Shown: positions 35,323 to 43,894 of the stretch, piece by piece
How the letters are laid out: every line of letters begins with the position of its first letter
Position numbering within the stretch: position 1 is the stretch's first letter
DNA from: a bacterium BMS3Bbin10
GTDB lineage: Bacteria; Pseudomonadota; Alphaproteobacteria; Rhizobiales; Methyloligellaceae
Direction of reading: 5' to 3'
NCBI GenBank assembly: GCA_002897995.1
Contig: BDTT01000137.1
Span: 1 to 58,932, forward strand
Length of the DNA stretch: 58,932 nucleotides
The notes under the pieces: generated by a model
The model's input: only the letters and a program-made list of their open reading frames with translations
What the model was told of the DNA's origin: nothing
The model's database searches: none
Position numbers and translations under genes: made by a program

Positions 35323-36225
35323 CTATTCGGCCGCGGCGCGCGGCGTATCGAGCAACGCCGGCATCATCTCGAACATGACCCCGGCAAGGCGTGCGATATC
35401 CCGGCGCAGCGTATCGAAGTCCTTCGAGCGCCGATAGCTCGTTTCGTTCAGGTAAAGCGCGCGATTGACCTCGATCTGCAAGGCGTGGCGGCCTTTGCCG
35501 GGCCGCCCGTAATGTTCGGTGATGAAGCCGCCCGCATAGGGCTTGTTGAAGGCCACGACATACCCCATGCCCTTGAGCTGCTCGGCCACCAGACGCGTGA
35601 AACCGGGGTTGCAGGAGGTTGAGAAACGGTCTCCCAGAACGAAATCGGGGCGCATGCCGCCGCTCTCATAGAGCGGGTTCGAGGGCATGGAATGGCAGTC
35701 GATCAGGACCGCGACGCCGAACTTCGCGATGCTGGCGTCCATCAGGGCGTTCAGGGCCGCATGATAGGGCTTGTAGAGCGTATCGATCCGCGCCAGGGCG
35801 TCGCCGAGGGCGACCGGACCGCGGTAAATCTCCTCCGACTCGGTGACAATCCGCGCGATGGTGCCCAGACCCCCCACCACCCGCACCGACTGGGTGTTCG
35901 CATAGCGCGGCAGGGATTCGGCGATAAGCGCCGGGTCCAGTTCATAGGGCTCCCGGTTCACGTCGAGATAGGCGCGCGGAAAATGCGCGTGCATCAATGG
36001 CGCGCCAAGGCTCACCACGGGGGCGAACAGCTGCTCGACGAAGGTATCTTCCGATTTTCGCAAGGCCGCCAGGTTCAGCCGTGACGCCTCCAGAAACGCC
36101 TTGGGATAGGTCCGCCCGCTATGGGGTGAATTGAAGATGAACGGCGCGGTATGCTTTGCCGGCTCGATAACTTCAAAGGGAGTATCGAGACCCTCTTCGA
36201 TCGACGCGGTGTCGCTGCTGCTCAT
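35323..36225 (-). CDS. N-formylglutamate amidohydrolase family protein
   Basis: 300 residues. FNSPHSGRTYP near residue 35 and VLIDCHSMPSNP near 175 match the zinc-binding regions of the N-formylglutamate amidohydrolase (HutG-like) family; AGGFITEHYGRPGKGRHALQIEVNRALYL is also typical. The enzyme removes formate from N-formylglutamate at the end of one histidine-degradation route. No other hut genes are present, so the true substrate may differ. The start at 36225 (MSSSDTAS) is chosen over 36279 because the extension is basic and non-homologous. A second family member is at 48868. Confidence 0.88.
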   Translation of the reverse strand: MSSSDTASIEEGLDTPFEVIEPAKHTAPFIFNSPHSGRTYPKAFLEASRLNLAALRKSEDTFVEQLFAPVVSLGAPLMHAHFPRAYLDVNREPYELDPALIAESLPRYANTQSVRVVGGLGTIARIVTESEEIYRGPVALGDALARIDTLYKPYHAALNALMDASIAKFGVAVLIDCHSMPSNPLYESGGMRPDFVLGDRFSTSCNPGFTRLVAEQLKGMGYVVAFNKPYAGGFITEHYGRPGKGRHALQIEVNRALYLNETSYRRSKDFDTLRRDIARLAGVMFEMMPALLDTPRAAAE

Positions 36226-36462
36226 GGCGAAGCGAAGTCCTGCTCGGCTGAAGAGTTGTCTGATCACGTGAACCCGCACCCGTTCCCCGTTTTGGACTGT
36301 GCCAAGCCGGGATCGCCGAGTCCAGAACCTTTATTGCGCGCCGAACATGCGGTTTGCCCGGGGGCGGAAATGAGGGATGCACCCCGGCGATTTGCGCCGC
36401 GTTTACGATTTTCGTACCAAATTGGGGTCTAATCGGCGCGAAACGGGTAAAAAGGCAGCAGT

Positions 36463-36852
36463 ATGACAGTCAAAGAGCTTAAAGACGGCAAGATGCACAG
36501 AATTCTTCTGGCCGAAGACGACGAGGATATGCGCAAGTTTCTCGTCAAGGCGCTACAGAACGCGGGCTATGATGTGGTCTCTTTCTCCAATGGGCTGGAG
36601 GCCTATGAGCGGCTGAAGGAAGAGCCCTTCACGCTTCTGCTGACGGATATCGTCATGCCGGAGATGGACGGGATTGAACTGGCGCGCAAAGCCGCCAGTC
36701 TCGATCCGGACCTGAAGATCATGTTCATCACGGGCTTCGCCGCCGTGGCGCTCAATCCCGACAGCCAGGCGCCGAAAGACGCCAAGGTGCTGTCCAAGCC
36801 GTTCCATCTGAAAGACCTCGTCGGCGAGATCGAGCGGATGCTCGCGGCTTAG
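36463..36852 (+). CDS. cpdR: CpdR-type single-domain response regulator
   Basis: 129 residues, or 119 if translation starts at 36493 (MHRILLAEDDED), which is the usual CpdR N-terminus. It is a receiver domain only: acidic pair AEDDED, phosphoacceptor Asp62 in LLLTDIVMPEMDG (Asp52 from the shorter start), and LSKPF with the conserved Lys. CpdR, when unphosphorylated, primes ClpXP to degrade cell-cycle substrates; the CckA-ChpT phosphorelay controls it. The longer start has AAGG at good spacing, the shorter has better family match. The product stands alone, not in a kinase operon. Confidence 0.9.
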   Translation: MTVKELKDGKMHRILLAEDDEDMRKFLVKALQNAGYDVVSFSNGLEAYERLKEEPFTLLLTDIVMPEMDGIELARKAASLDPDLKIMFITGFAAVALNPDSQAPKDAKVLSKPFHLKDLVGEIERMLAA

Positions 36853-36968
36853 GGGCGCAAACAGCCGGCGCGCGCGCGGGAGCGCCTTGCTTCACCCGGT
36901 CAATGCCGATATAGGACTGACAATATTACGTGCCGCCGGGCTGTTCGGGCCCGGCCTGTCGCACGGGC

Positions 36969-37044
36969 GGGCGATTAGCTCAGCTGGAAGAGCGCTTCGG
37001 TGACATCGAAGAGGTCGCAAGTTCAAGCCTTGCATCGCCCACCA
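36969..37044 (+). tRNA. tRNA-Val (anticodon GAC)
   Basis: 76 bases. Acceptor stem GGGCGAT/ATCGCCC, D-arm GCTC...GAGC, anticodon arm CTTCG-GTGACAT-CGAAG with anticodon GAC at 37002-37004, T-arm GCAAG-TTCAAGC-CTTGC, and encoded 3' CCA. No integrase gene is near it. Confidence 0.96.
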
Positions 37045-37064
37045 TTCCCCGCCTGCCGGCGGAA

Positions 37065-39404
37065 TTACCGCACGCCTCTGGCCACCTTCTTGCGCGCCTT
37101 TTTCGACGCTTTCTTCGGCGCCGTTCGCGAGCGCGCCAACAGCCACTTGTCGGTCAGGCTCAATATCGCGGGCAGGAAGACCATCGCGCCGACGAGCGCG
37201 GTGAGGAGCACGACGGAAGAAATCTGGCCATAGAGCCGGACCATGGGCAATTCGCTGATGACCGTCACGGCGACGCCGGAAATCAGAATAATGGTGGCGA
37301 CGATCAGCACCGGTCCGATGGCTTTGAGCGTTTCGCCGATCGCGGCGTCCACGTCATTCGTCTTCGCGCGCGCCAGCTTGTACCGGTTCAGCACATGAAT
37401 TGTACTGTCGACGGCGATACCGAATGCAATGGTGAAAGCCACCACGGAAGTGAATTGCAGGCCATGACCGTAGAAGTAAAGAAACGTTCCGGCCGTGGCG
37501 ATGGGCAGCAGGTTCGGCGCGATCGAGGCAAGGCCGAAGGTGACCGAACGCATGGCCAGTCCGATCAGCACGATAATGACGCCGATGGCCAGCGCCAGGG
37601 ACTGGTTCAGCTTGCCGATCATTTCCGTGCTGGCCCGGGCCGAAAGCGGCGTCAGGCCCGTGACCTTGAATTCCACGCCCGGATTGGCGGCGGCGAGCAC
37701 GTCCAGTTTCTCATCCAGGGAATCCAGCACCGGGATCAGCACATCGGATTCAATGGTCGGTATCTGCGCGGTCAGCAGGACCGAATTGTTCTGCCGCGAC
37801 GCCAGCCGGCTGCTCAGGGGTGAATTGGCTTTTTCAAGGAAGCGGAATACGTCATCGCGGGCTTGCCCGCCTTCCTTCATCCAGCGTTCGACGCTGTACA
37901 GCGATGTGACGGAACGGAAATTGGGTTCCTCCTCCAAAATGGCGTGCACCTTGCCGACGATCGCGAGGGTTTTATCCGATTGCAGCTTGTGCCCCTTGGG
38001 GAACTGGATCATGACCCGCAGCGAATTCGCGCCGCCGAGATGGGCGTCGATCTTCTTGATGGCTTCAAAGGCGGCATTCCCCTCCGGCAGGTTCTCCTGA
38101 TAGCTGTAGCGCGGCTCGTTCTGGGCGTAGAGGCTGCCGGCGACCAGGGTGATCAGTATGCCGGTGGCGGCGATCGCGCCGGGGTGGGCCTGGATTGCCC
38201 GGGCCGCCGCCCGGCTGACGGCGGCGGCCATTGCGCCGAACCAGTATTCGCCTTCTTCCGCGGCCCTCTTGCGCGGCGTGCGCGCCAGAAGAAGGGCTGA
38301 CATGGCCGGCACCAGCGCCATGGTCGCGACATAGGCGATAGCCGTGCCGAGCGCGGCCGTCAGCCCGAACCGGGAGATGAAGTCATGGGGCACAAGCGCC
38401 AGCGACAGGAGCGCCAGAGTGGTCGTCGCGGAAGTAAGGACGCATGCCGGTCCGACCTCATGCACACCCGTTTCAATGGCCTCGTCGAGCTCCATTCCGG
38501 CGGCGATATTCTGGCGGATGCCGAACAGCAGATGCAGGGCATCGGAAAACACAATGACGACAACCAGCACAGGAATGATATTGGTGAGCACATTCACATC
38601 CTGTCCGATCATGGCCATGGCGCCGGCAAGCCACACCACCGCCACCGCGGCGGGCGCTCCGGCCATGGCCACGTAGGCCCAGCGGCGGAAGAAGAACCAG
38701 GACAGTCCGAGACAGAGCACCAGACCGGCAAGCGCAAAGCGGCTCTGGTCGCGAATGAGCGCGCCGATGATTTCCACCCGCAAGGCGGCAAGTCCGGTGG
38801 CGCTGAAGCGCAGTCCGGAGCCTTTGAGAATTGAGCTTGCGGTGTCATTGACGTCGGTAAGGATCTTGTCGAGTTCGGTAACGCCTCGCTCCTTGTCCGA
38901 GAGGGCGATAACGATAAGCGTCAGCTTGGAATCGCTCGACAGCAGCTTGCCGGCAATCAGCGGATGGGCCAGCACCTCCTTGCGAAGTTTTTGCAGATCT
39001 GTGTCGGCGGTGATTTGCGGCGGGAACAGGCTTTGCGCATTGCCTTCGGCATCGGGCGGGTAACGCGCCGAGAAAATCGACATGACATATTTGACATCCG
39101 GCGAGAGGCTCAAATCCAGATGCAGGAAGCGCAGGGCGTTGAGCGCCTTGGCCTCGAAGACATTTTCACCCTCCACGACCAGCAGGATATCGCGCCCCGC
39201 TCCGGGATATTGCCGGGTGACCTCCTCCAGAACCGCGAACCCTTCCGATTGCGAGCGGAAGATTTCGCGGATGTCGCTGTTGAATTCCAGCCGTGCCGCA
39301 AAGAACAGGAAAAGCGGCAGAGTGGCGGCGATAATGAGAAGCGTGGCGCGCGGATAACGGGCCGTCAATATGCCCAGTTTCTCAAGGCCGAAGCCAGCGG
39401 TCAT
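37065..39404 (-). CDS. MMPL/RND-family membrane transporter
   Basis: 779 residues. It has the two-fold RND layout: membrane helix at the N-terminus (ATLLIIAATLPLFLFFAARL), a large periplasmic loop, a helix bundle (FALAGLVLCLGLSWFFF, NIIPVLVVVIVFSDALHLLFGI, PHDFISRFGLTAALGTAIAYVA), a second loop, and a second bundle ending near residue 760. FSDALHLL and VDSTIHVLNRY are the paired motifs of MMPL/hopanoid-transporter-like (HpnN-type) proteins that move lipids. A lipid cargo is inferred. No fusion or outer-membrane partner lies beside it. The C-terminus is Lys/Arg-rich (SRTAPKKASKKARKK). Confidence 0.87.
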   Translation of the reverse strand: MTAGFGLEKLGILTARYPRATLLIIAATLPLFLFFAARLEFNSDIREIFRSQSEGFAVLEEVTRQYPGAGRDILLVVEGENVFEAKALNALRFLHLDLSLSPDVKYVMSIFSARYPPDAEGNAQSLFPPQITADTDLQKLRKEVLAHPLIAGKLLSSDSKLTLIVIALSDKERGVTELDKILTDVNDTASSILKGSGLRFSATGLAALRVEIIGALIRDQSRFALAGLVLCLGLSWFFFRRWAYVAMAGAPAAVAVVWLAGAMAMIGQDVNVLTNIIPVLVVVIVFSDALHLLFGIRQNIAAGMELDEAIETGVHEVGPACVLTSATTTLALLSLALVPHDFISRFGLTAALGTAIAYVATMALVPAMSALLLARTPRKRAAEEGEYWFGAMAAAVSRAAARAIQAHPGAIAATGILITLVAGSLYAQNEPRYSYQENLPEGNAAFEAIKKIDAHLGGANSLRVMIQFPKGHKLQSDKTLAIVGKVHAILEEEPNFRSVTSLYSVERWMKEGGQARDDVFRFLEKANSPLSSRLASRQNNSVLLTAQIPTIESDVLIPVLDSLDEKLDVLAAANPGVEFKVTGLTPLSARASTEMIGKLNQSLALAIGVIIVLIGLAMRSVTFGLASIAPNLLPIATAGTFLYFYGHGLQFTSVVAFTIAFGIAVDSTIHVLNRYKLARAKTNDVDAAIGETLKAIGPVLIVATIILISGVAVTVISELPMVRLYGQISSVVLLTALVGAMVFLPAILSLTDKWLLARSRTAPKKASKKARKKVARGVR

Positions 39405-39859
39405 GGTCGGTAAATCCCTGGACCCGATAAGGGTATCCGTTATGCGTGGTTGATTTTGCTTCCGAGCAGGCGGAAAGGCACGAGCTAACCCTGCCGGTTT
39501 TCAGGCCTTTCTAACGCAACCGGGGGCAAAATCAACCGCCCCCGCGGGGATTGGCCCGGCGGAGGCGCCCGCACATCTCATCGCGCTTCTCCGGCAGCCC
39601 CGCTTGCGCAGGCCGAGAGTGAAGGGCCGTGGCGGCGGACAAGCCCAGCGTTAGTTATCGCGGCAATTATGTCAAAATGAGCGCGTGCAAGCTGTTGACT
39701 CAATCCCTTGTGTCGCAGATGTTTAGGCCAGAGCAGCTAGCAAACGGCAAAAACATGCCAAGCGGTGCTGCTTTGGTGGGTTCCGGGGGCGATGCTCAGG
39801 GGGCCCGCGGCGTATTTTGACTATAGAAGTACTGTGTTATCTCAAGGGAGGAGATCCTC
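39405..39859. other. Intergenic region between the MMPL gene and aapJ
   Basis: No protein gene is supported. The MMPL-proximal half contains the 90-base multi-hairpin element described separately. The aapJ-proximal half should carry its promoter; TTGACT occurs at 39695 and 39817, neither with a good -10 at normal spacing. GGGAGGAG at 39846-39853 is the aapJ ribosome-binding site. Confidence 0.45.
39448..39537. other. Multi-hairpin element with 12-base closing stem
   Basis: Outer arms GGTTGATTTTGC (39448-39459) and GCAAAATCAACC (39526-39537) pair perfectly. Inside are TTCCG/CGGAA (39461-39476), a possible GGCA/TGCC pair and CCGGTT/AACCGG (39494-39499 with 39518-39523). The closed four-way layout resembles a structured leader RNA, and on the reverse strand it would end 44 bases before the MMPL start. 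No known riboswitch class is recognised; a small mobile palindrome is the alternative. Confidence 0.6.
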
Positions 39860-40876
39860 ATGAAACGCATTTTGCTTGGAGCAACAGCTGCTCTGGCAAT
39901 GGGTGCTACTGCCGCTAGCGCGGGCACCCTCGCCGATGTGAAAGCTCGCGGCACACTGATCTGCATCGTGAACTCCGGTTTTGTCGGATTTGCATCCACC
40001 GATAAGGACGGCAAGTGGCAGGGTTACGACGTTGACTATTGCAAGGCGACAGCCGCCGCCGTGCTCGGCGATCCCAGCAAGGTCAAATACAAGCCTGCTA
40101 CGGGTAAGACCCGCTTCACCATCCTGAATTCCGGCGAAGGCGACGTGCTGTGGCGGAATACGACCTGGACGTTTGTCCGCGACGTGGATGTGAAACTCGC
40201 ATTCCAGGGCGTCAACTATTATGACGGCCAGGGCTTCATGGTTAACAAGAAACTCGGCGTCAAAAGCGCCAAGGATCTGGATGGCGCATCGGTCTGCATT
40301 CAGACCGGCACCACGACGGAGTTGAATCTTGCGGACTATTTCCGTGTCAACAAGATCAAATATGAGCCGGTTCCGACCGAGAACAACGAAGAATCCAGAC
40401 GGAACATTCTTGCCGGACGCTGCGACGTGTACACCACGGACGCATCGGGCCTGGCCGCAACCCGTGCGACCTTCAAGGATCCCGAGAACTGGGTGATCCT
40501 GCCCGAGATCATCTCCAAGGAGCCGCTTGGTCCCGTCACGCGTCATGGCGATGACAATTGGAGCGATATCATCCGCTGGACCAAGAACGCCCTCGTGGCG
40601 GCCGAGGAACTCGGCATCACCTCCAAGAATGTTGAGGCCATGGCTTCCAAGCCGGGCAACAACCCGGAAATCAATCGTCTTCTGGGCACCGAAGGAAATC
40701 TCGGCGCCATGCTCGGCCTCGACAAGAGGTGGGCCGTGAATGCGATCAAGGCCGTGGGCAACTTCGGCGAGATCTTCGAGCGCAATATCGGCACGAAAAC
40801 ACCGGTCGGCCTGGAACGCGGCTTGAATGCGCTGTGGACCGACGGTGGCCTGCAATACACGCCTCCGTTCCGGTAG
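39860..40876 (+). CDS. aapJ: Periplasmic amino-acid-binding protein of the Aap transporter
   Basis: 338 residues. A signal peptide (to about residue 22, ATAASAG) precedes a family 3 solute-binding domain: LADVKARGTLICIVNSG, DKDGKWQGYDVDYCKATAAAVLGD, TKTRF-like GKTRFTILNSGEGDVLWRNTTWTFVRD, and YYDGQGFMVNKKLGV. The match is to AapJ/BztA, binding proteins with broad L-amino-acid range. It is first in the aapJQM unit; two hairpins separate it from aapQ, which would favour higher expression of the binding protein. Confidence 0.95.
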   Translation: MKRILLGATAALAMGATAASAGTLADVKARGTLICIVNSGFVGFASTDKDGKWQGYDVDYCKATAAAVLGDPSKVKYKPATGKTRFTILNSGEGDVLWRNTTWTFVRDVDVKLAFQGVNYYDGQGFMVNKKLGVKSAKDLDGASVCIQTGTTTELNLADYFRVNKIKYEPVPTENNEESRRNILAGRCDVYTTDASGLAATRATFKDPENWVILPEIISKEPLGPVTRHGDDNWSDIIRWTKNALVAAEELGITSKNVEAMASKPGNNPEINRLLGTEGNLGAMLGLDKRWAVNAIKAVGNFGEIFERNIGTKTPVGLERGLNALWTDGGLQYTPPFR

Positions 40877-40915
40877 GCCGCGAATTCTTCGTGGTTTTTG
40901 ACCGCACATGATTAT

Positions 40916-40944
40916 GCCGTGCCGGGCTGTTCAAGCCCGGCACG
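40916..40944 (+). other. Stable stem-loop after aapJ
   Basis: CCGTGCCGGGC (40916-40926) and GCCCGGCACGG (40934-40944) form a perfect 11-pair GC stem with a seven-base loop and no T-run. Such structures after binding-protein genes protect the upstream message from 3' decay. Confidence 0.75.
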
Positions 40945-41018
40945 GTAGCCCTGGAAAAAAACATCAACGCAATTTGGGGTTGGCGCCCCGATGTGGCCGA
41001 TGCTTCAGGGCAAAGGGG

Positions 41019-41047
41019 GGACTGCATAACTACAGTCCGGTTTTTTT
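41019..41047 (+). terminator. Internal terminator between aapJ and aapQ
   Basis: GGACTG (41019-41024) / CAGTCC (41033-41038) with a T-run at 41041-41047. It lies 33 bases before the aapQ start and would end part of the aapJ transcripts, leaving read-through for the permease genes. Confidence 0.75.
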
Positions 41048-41079
41048 AGCTCATCGCTAACAAAAAAGCGGGTGGGAAC

Positions 41080-42324
41080 GTGGCTTCAATAGATACACCG
41101 GCGCCGCCAGCGCATTCAAACAGGCCGCCAGCGCACTCAGGCAGCGGGGAGAGAAATCTGCTCGCCAGGCTGTGGTACGACAAGAAAACGCGCGGCGTTC
41201 TTTTGCAAATTTTGACCGTCGCGCTGCTGTTCGCGTTTCTTGCCTATATCACATCGAATGCAATCGCCAATCTGGAGCTGCTCGGCAAGACCTTCAGCTT
41301 CGATTTTCTCAATGAGCCCGCCCATTACGATATCAATCAGACTCTGATCGAATACAGCTCGAAGAGTACGCATTTCCGGGCCGGCCTTGTCGGAATGCTG
41401 AACACCCTTGTGGTCGCTGTCTGCGGGATCATCCTTGCGACCTTTCTCGGATTTTTGCTTGGCGTGTTGCGGCTTTCGCCCAACTGGCTGGTCAGCAACA
41501 TGGTCTATTGCTATGTCGAATTTGTCCGCAACACGCCCGTGCTGCTGCAGATTCTGCTCGTTCATGGCCTTGTGGTGCATGCGCTGCCGAAGCCCCGAGA
41601 GGCGCAGGAATGGGGGAATATCGCGGACACGATATTCTTCACAAACCGGGGCGTTTTCTCGCCCATGCCGCTGCCGCAGGATGGGTTTAACTGGGTTATC
41701 GCCGCATTCGTGATTGCCATCGTCGGCAGTATTGTATTTGCGCGATGGGCCAAGAAGCGTCAGGACGCAACGGGCCAGCATCTCCCCGTTTTCTTTATTT
41801 CGCTGGCTGCGATCATCGGACTGCCATTGATTGCATTTCTGCTGGCGGGCTCGCCTCTTGGCTGGGATTTTCCCGCGCTCAAGGGATTCAACTTCCGGGG
41901 CGGGTTTGTGATCCGGCCGGAATTTCTGGCGCTCTGGCTCGCGCTCTCCCTATATACGGCCGCCTTTATCGCGGAGATCGTGCGGGCCGGCATTCTGGCC
42001 ATCGACAAAGGCCAGTGGGAGGCCTCGCTTGCCGTTGGCATGAGTCGCGGCCGGACACTGAACCTGGTCATTATCCCTCAAGCAATGCGCGTGATCGTGC
42101 CGCCGCTGACCAGCCAGTATCTGAACCTGACCAAGAACTCGTCGCTGGCGATCGCCATCGGCTATATGGATATCGTGGCGACGGTTGGCGGGATTACGTT
42201 GATGCAGACGGGCAAGGAAATGGAGACGATGATTATCGTCATCGGGTTCTATCTGACTGTGTCGCTTTCCATCTCCGCGGTCATGAACTGGTACAACAAG
42301 CGCATCAAGCTGGTGGAAAGATAG
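41080..42324 (+). CDS. aapQ: Aap amino-acid ABC transporter permease Q
   Basis: 414 residues. About eight membrane segments; the first is LQILTVALLFAFLAYITSN. GMLNTLVVAVCGIILATFLGFLLGVLRLSPNWL opens the HisM-type permease core, and the EAA loop is GQWEASLAVGMSRGRTLNLVIIPQAMRVIVPP. The long insertion with FTNRGVFSPMPLPQDGFNWV between the first helices is typical of AapQ. The start codon is GTG with GGTGGG upstream. It pairs with AapM as the membrane channel. Confidence 0.95.
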   Translation: MASIDTPAPPAHSNRPPAHSGSGERNLLARLWYDKKTRGVLLQILTVALLFAFLAYITSNAIANLELLGKTFSFDFLNEPAHYDINQTLIEYSSKSTHFRAGLVGMLNTLVVAVCGIILATFLGFLLGVLRLSPNWLVSNMVYCYVEFVRNTPVLLQILLVHGLVVHALPKPREAQEWGNIADTIFFTNRGVFSPMPLPQDGFNWVIAAFVIAIVGSIVFARWAKKRQDATGQHLPVFFISLAAIIGLPLIAFLLAGSPLGWDFPALKGFNFRGGFVIRPEFLALWLALSLYTAAFIAEIVRAGILAIDKGQWEASLAVGMSRGRTLNLVIIPQAMRVIVPPLTSQYLNLTKNSSLAIAIGYMDIVATVGGITLMQTGKEMETMIIVIGFYLTVSLSISAVMNWYNKRIKLVER

Positions 42325-42340
42325 GCGGGGAGCGGAGAAG

Positions 42341-43462
42341 ATGAGCGACGCATCCACAACAAGAAAATACCCGCCGGGGACCCATCCCGACATGCCGCCG
42401 CCGCTGCTGGAATCGGGGGCAATCTACTGGGTCAGGAAAAACCTGCTGTCGAGCTGGACCAATGTCGGACTGACTCTTGCCGGTCTGTGGGCCCTGTGGC
42501 TGATCATCCCGCCATTTTACGAATGGGCGTATGCCGACGCGGTGTTCAACGCGGCTGACCGTTCCGAGTGTCAGTCCCTGGGCGATGGCGCGTGCTGGGC
42601 CTTCATCCAGGAGCGTTTCAAGATATTCATTTTCGGGTTCTATCCCGAAGCCGAGCGCTGGCGCACGATCCTGACATTCGCCCTTCTGTTTGTGGCGATC
42701 GGCCCGCTGCTGTTCGACAATTTTCCCTATCGCGGCAAGGCCATGCTGTTCTCGCTGGCCTATCCGTTCGTCGCCGCATGGCTTCTGCTTGGCGGTTTCG
42801 GGCTCACCCCCGTTGGAACCGACGAGTTCGGCGGGATGCTTCTGAATCTCATCGTCGGTATTACCGGTATCACTTTCTCACTCCCCATCGGGATTGTGCT
42901 CGCGCTGGGGCGCGCCTCCAATCTGCCGGCCGTGCGGATAATCTGCGTGACCTTCATTGAGTTCATCCGCGGCGTTCCGCTCATCACATTGCTGTTTCTC
43001 GCATCGACCATGCTGAGTTACTTCCTGCCTCCCGGCACCAGTTTCGATTTGCTGATGCGGGTGCTGATCATGGTGACGCTGTTTGCATCGGGCTATCTGG
43101 CCGAGGTGGTTCGCGGCGGCCTTCAGGCCATTCCGCGCGGGCAATATGAAGCCGCCGATTCCATGGGGCTGAAATACTGGCAGTCCATGCGGCTTATCGT
43201 GCTGCCGCAGGCGTTGAAGATTTCCATTCCGGGCATCGTCAATACCTTTATCGGATTGTTCAAGGATACCACGCTGGTCATCATCATCGGCCTGTTCGAT
43301 ATGCTGGGCATGGGCCGCTCGTCGCTGGCCGACGCCAAATGGGCGGGTCTGTCGAGCGAGGTGTATATCTCGATCGCGCTCTTCTTCTTCCTGTTCTGCT
43401 TCGCCATGTCGCGCTATTCGCTCTATCTGGAAAGCAAGCTGGAGACCGGCCACCGGATCTAG
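42341..43462 (+). CDS. aapM: Aap amino-acid ABC transporter permease M
   Basis: 373 residues. The N-terminus is cytoplasmic, then a membrane helix (VGLTLAGLWALWLIIPPF), a periplasmic loop with two Cys (RSECQSLGDGACWAF), and a HisM-type core. The EAA loop reads RGQYEAADSMGLKYWQSMRLIVLPQALKISIPG. The gene begins 16 bases after aapQ. No aapP-like ATPase follows, although most relatives place it next; repeat copy B and a ribosomal-protein gene follow instead. The TAG stop is the one within the CTAG of that repeat. Confidence 0.95.
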   Translation: MSDASTTRKYPPGTHPDMPPPLLESGAIYWVRKNLLSSWTNVGLTLAGLWALWLIIPPFYEWAYADAVFNAADRSECQSLGDGACWAFIQERFKIFIFGFYPEAERWRTILTFALLFVAIGPLLFDNFPYRGKAMLFSLAYPFVAAWLLLGGFGLTPVGTDEFGGMLLNLIVGITGITFSLPIGIVLALGRASNLPAVRIICVTFIEFIRGVPLITLLFLASTMLSYFLPPGTSFDLLMRVLIMVTLFASGYLAEVVRGGLQAIPRGQYEAADSMGLKYWQSMRLIVLPQALKISIPGIVNTFIGLFKDTTLVIIIGLFDMLGMGRSSLADAKWAGLSSEVYISIALFFFLFCFAMSRYSLYLESKLETGHRI

Positions 43463-43585
43463 GGCGTATCACCGATAAGCATGTCCCCGCGAAGGCGGGG
43501 ATGGGAACCGGTTATCGGAAAAACGATACGCATAAACAAAGCCAAGATCGCGGTTTTGATTCCATCAAAACATGAAGCGATCCAG
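43459..43585. repeat. CTAG-bounded two-hairpin repeat, copy B with nested hairpin
   Basis: CTAG at 43459-43462 contains the aapM stop. Outer arms of hairpin 1 are GCGTATC (43464-43470) and GATACGC (43525-43531). Its loop carries an extra hairpin (TCCCCGC / GCGGGGA, about 43483-43501) absent from copy A. Hairpin 2 (43546-43582) has GTTTTGAT / ATCAAAAC arms as in copy A. The right boundary is CCAG instead of CTAG. Confidence 0.87.
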
Positions 43586-43686
43586 GGCATGATTGACAAT
43601 CGGGCTGCTGGAAAATATGGTCCGGTCGGCTTGCGGGCGCGGCGATTTTTCCGCGGCCCGCATTTAGTGTTAAAGAGGCGAGTGCC

Positions 43687-43812
43687 ATGAAAGTCAGGAA
43701 TTCACTGCGTTCTCTGCGCAAGCGGCACCGGGACAATCAGGTGGTGCGCCGGCGCGGCCGCGTCTATGTCATCAACAAGACGAACCGGCGTTTCAAGGCC
43801 CGCCAGGGCTGA
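43687..43812 (+). CDS. 50S ribosomal protein L36, zinc-free (YkgO-like) form
   Basis: 41 residues. The sequence [19 protein letters not shown] and KARQG at the end match L36 of the YkgO type. It lacks the Cys-x2-Cys/Cys-His zinc ligands of canonical RpmJ, so it is the C-minus form. The next genes are unrelated to ribosomes. Ribosome-binding site AGAGGCG lies upstream (about 43675-43681). Too short for most gene callers, but every residue fits. Confidence 0.9.
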   Translation: MKVRNSLRSLRKRHRDNQVVRRRGRVYVINKTNRRFKARQG

Positions 43813-43894
43813 CGCCCGCCCTGCAGGTCTTTTTCGCTCCCCCGGTCTTTTCCGTCACAATGAATTTCTTTGACGGGCATTTGGCGCGGGTCCT

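Noticed and set aside
36969-37044. tRNA-Val as an integration site of a genomic island
   Set aside because: No integrase, no repeated tRNA 3' end and no change in composition on either side.
40916-40944. Stem-loop after aapJ as a rho-independent terminator
   Set aside because: It has no T-run; the true terminator is the next hairpin at 41019-41047. The first is better read as an mRNA-stabilising structure.
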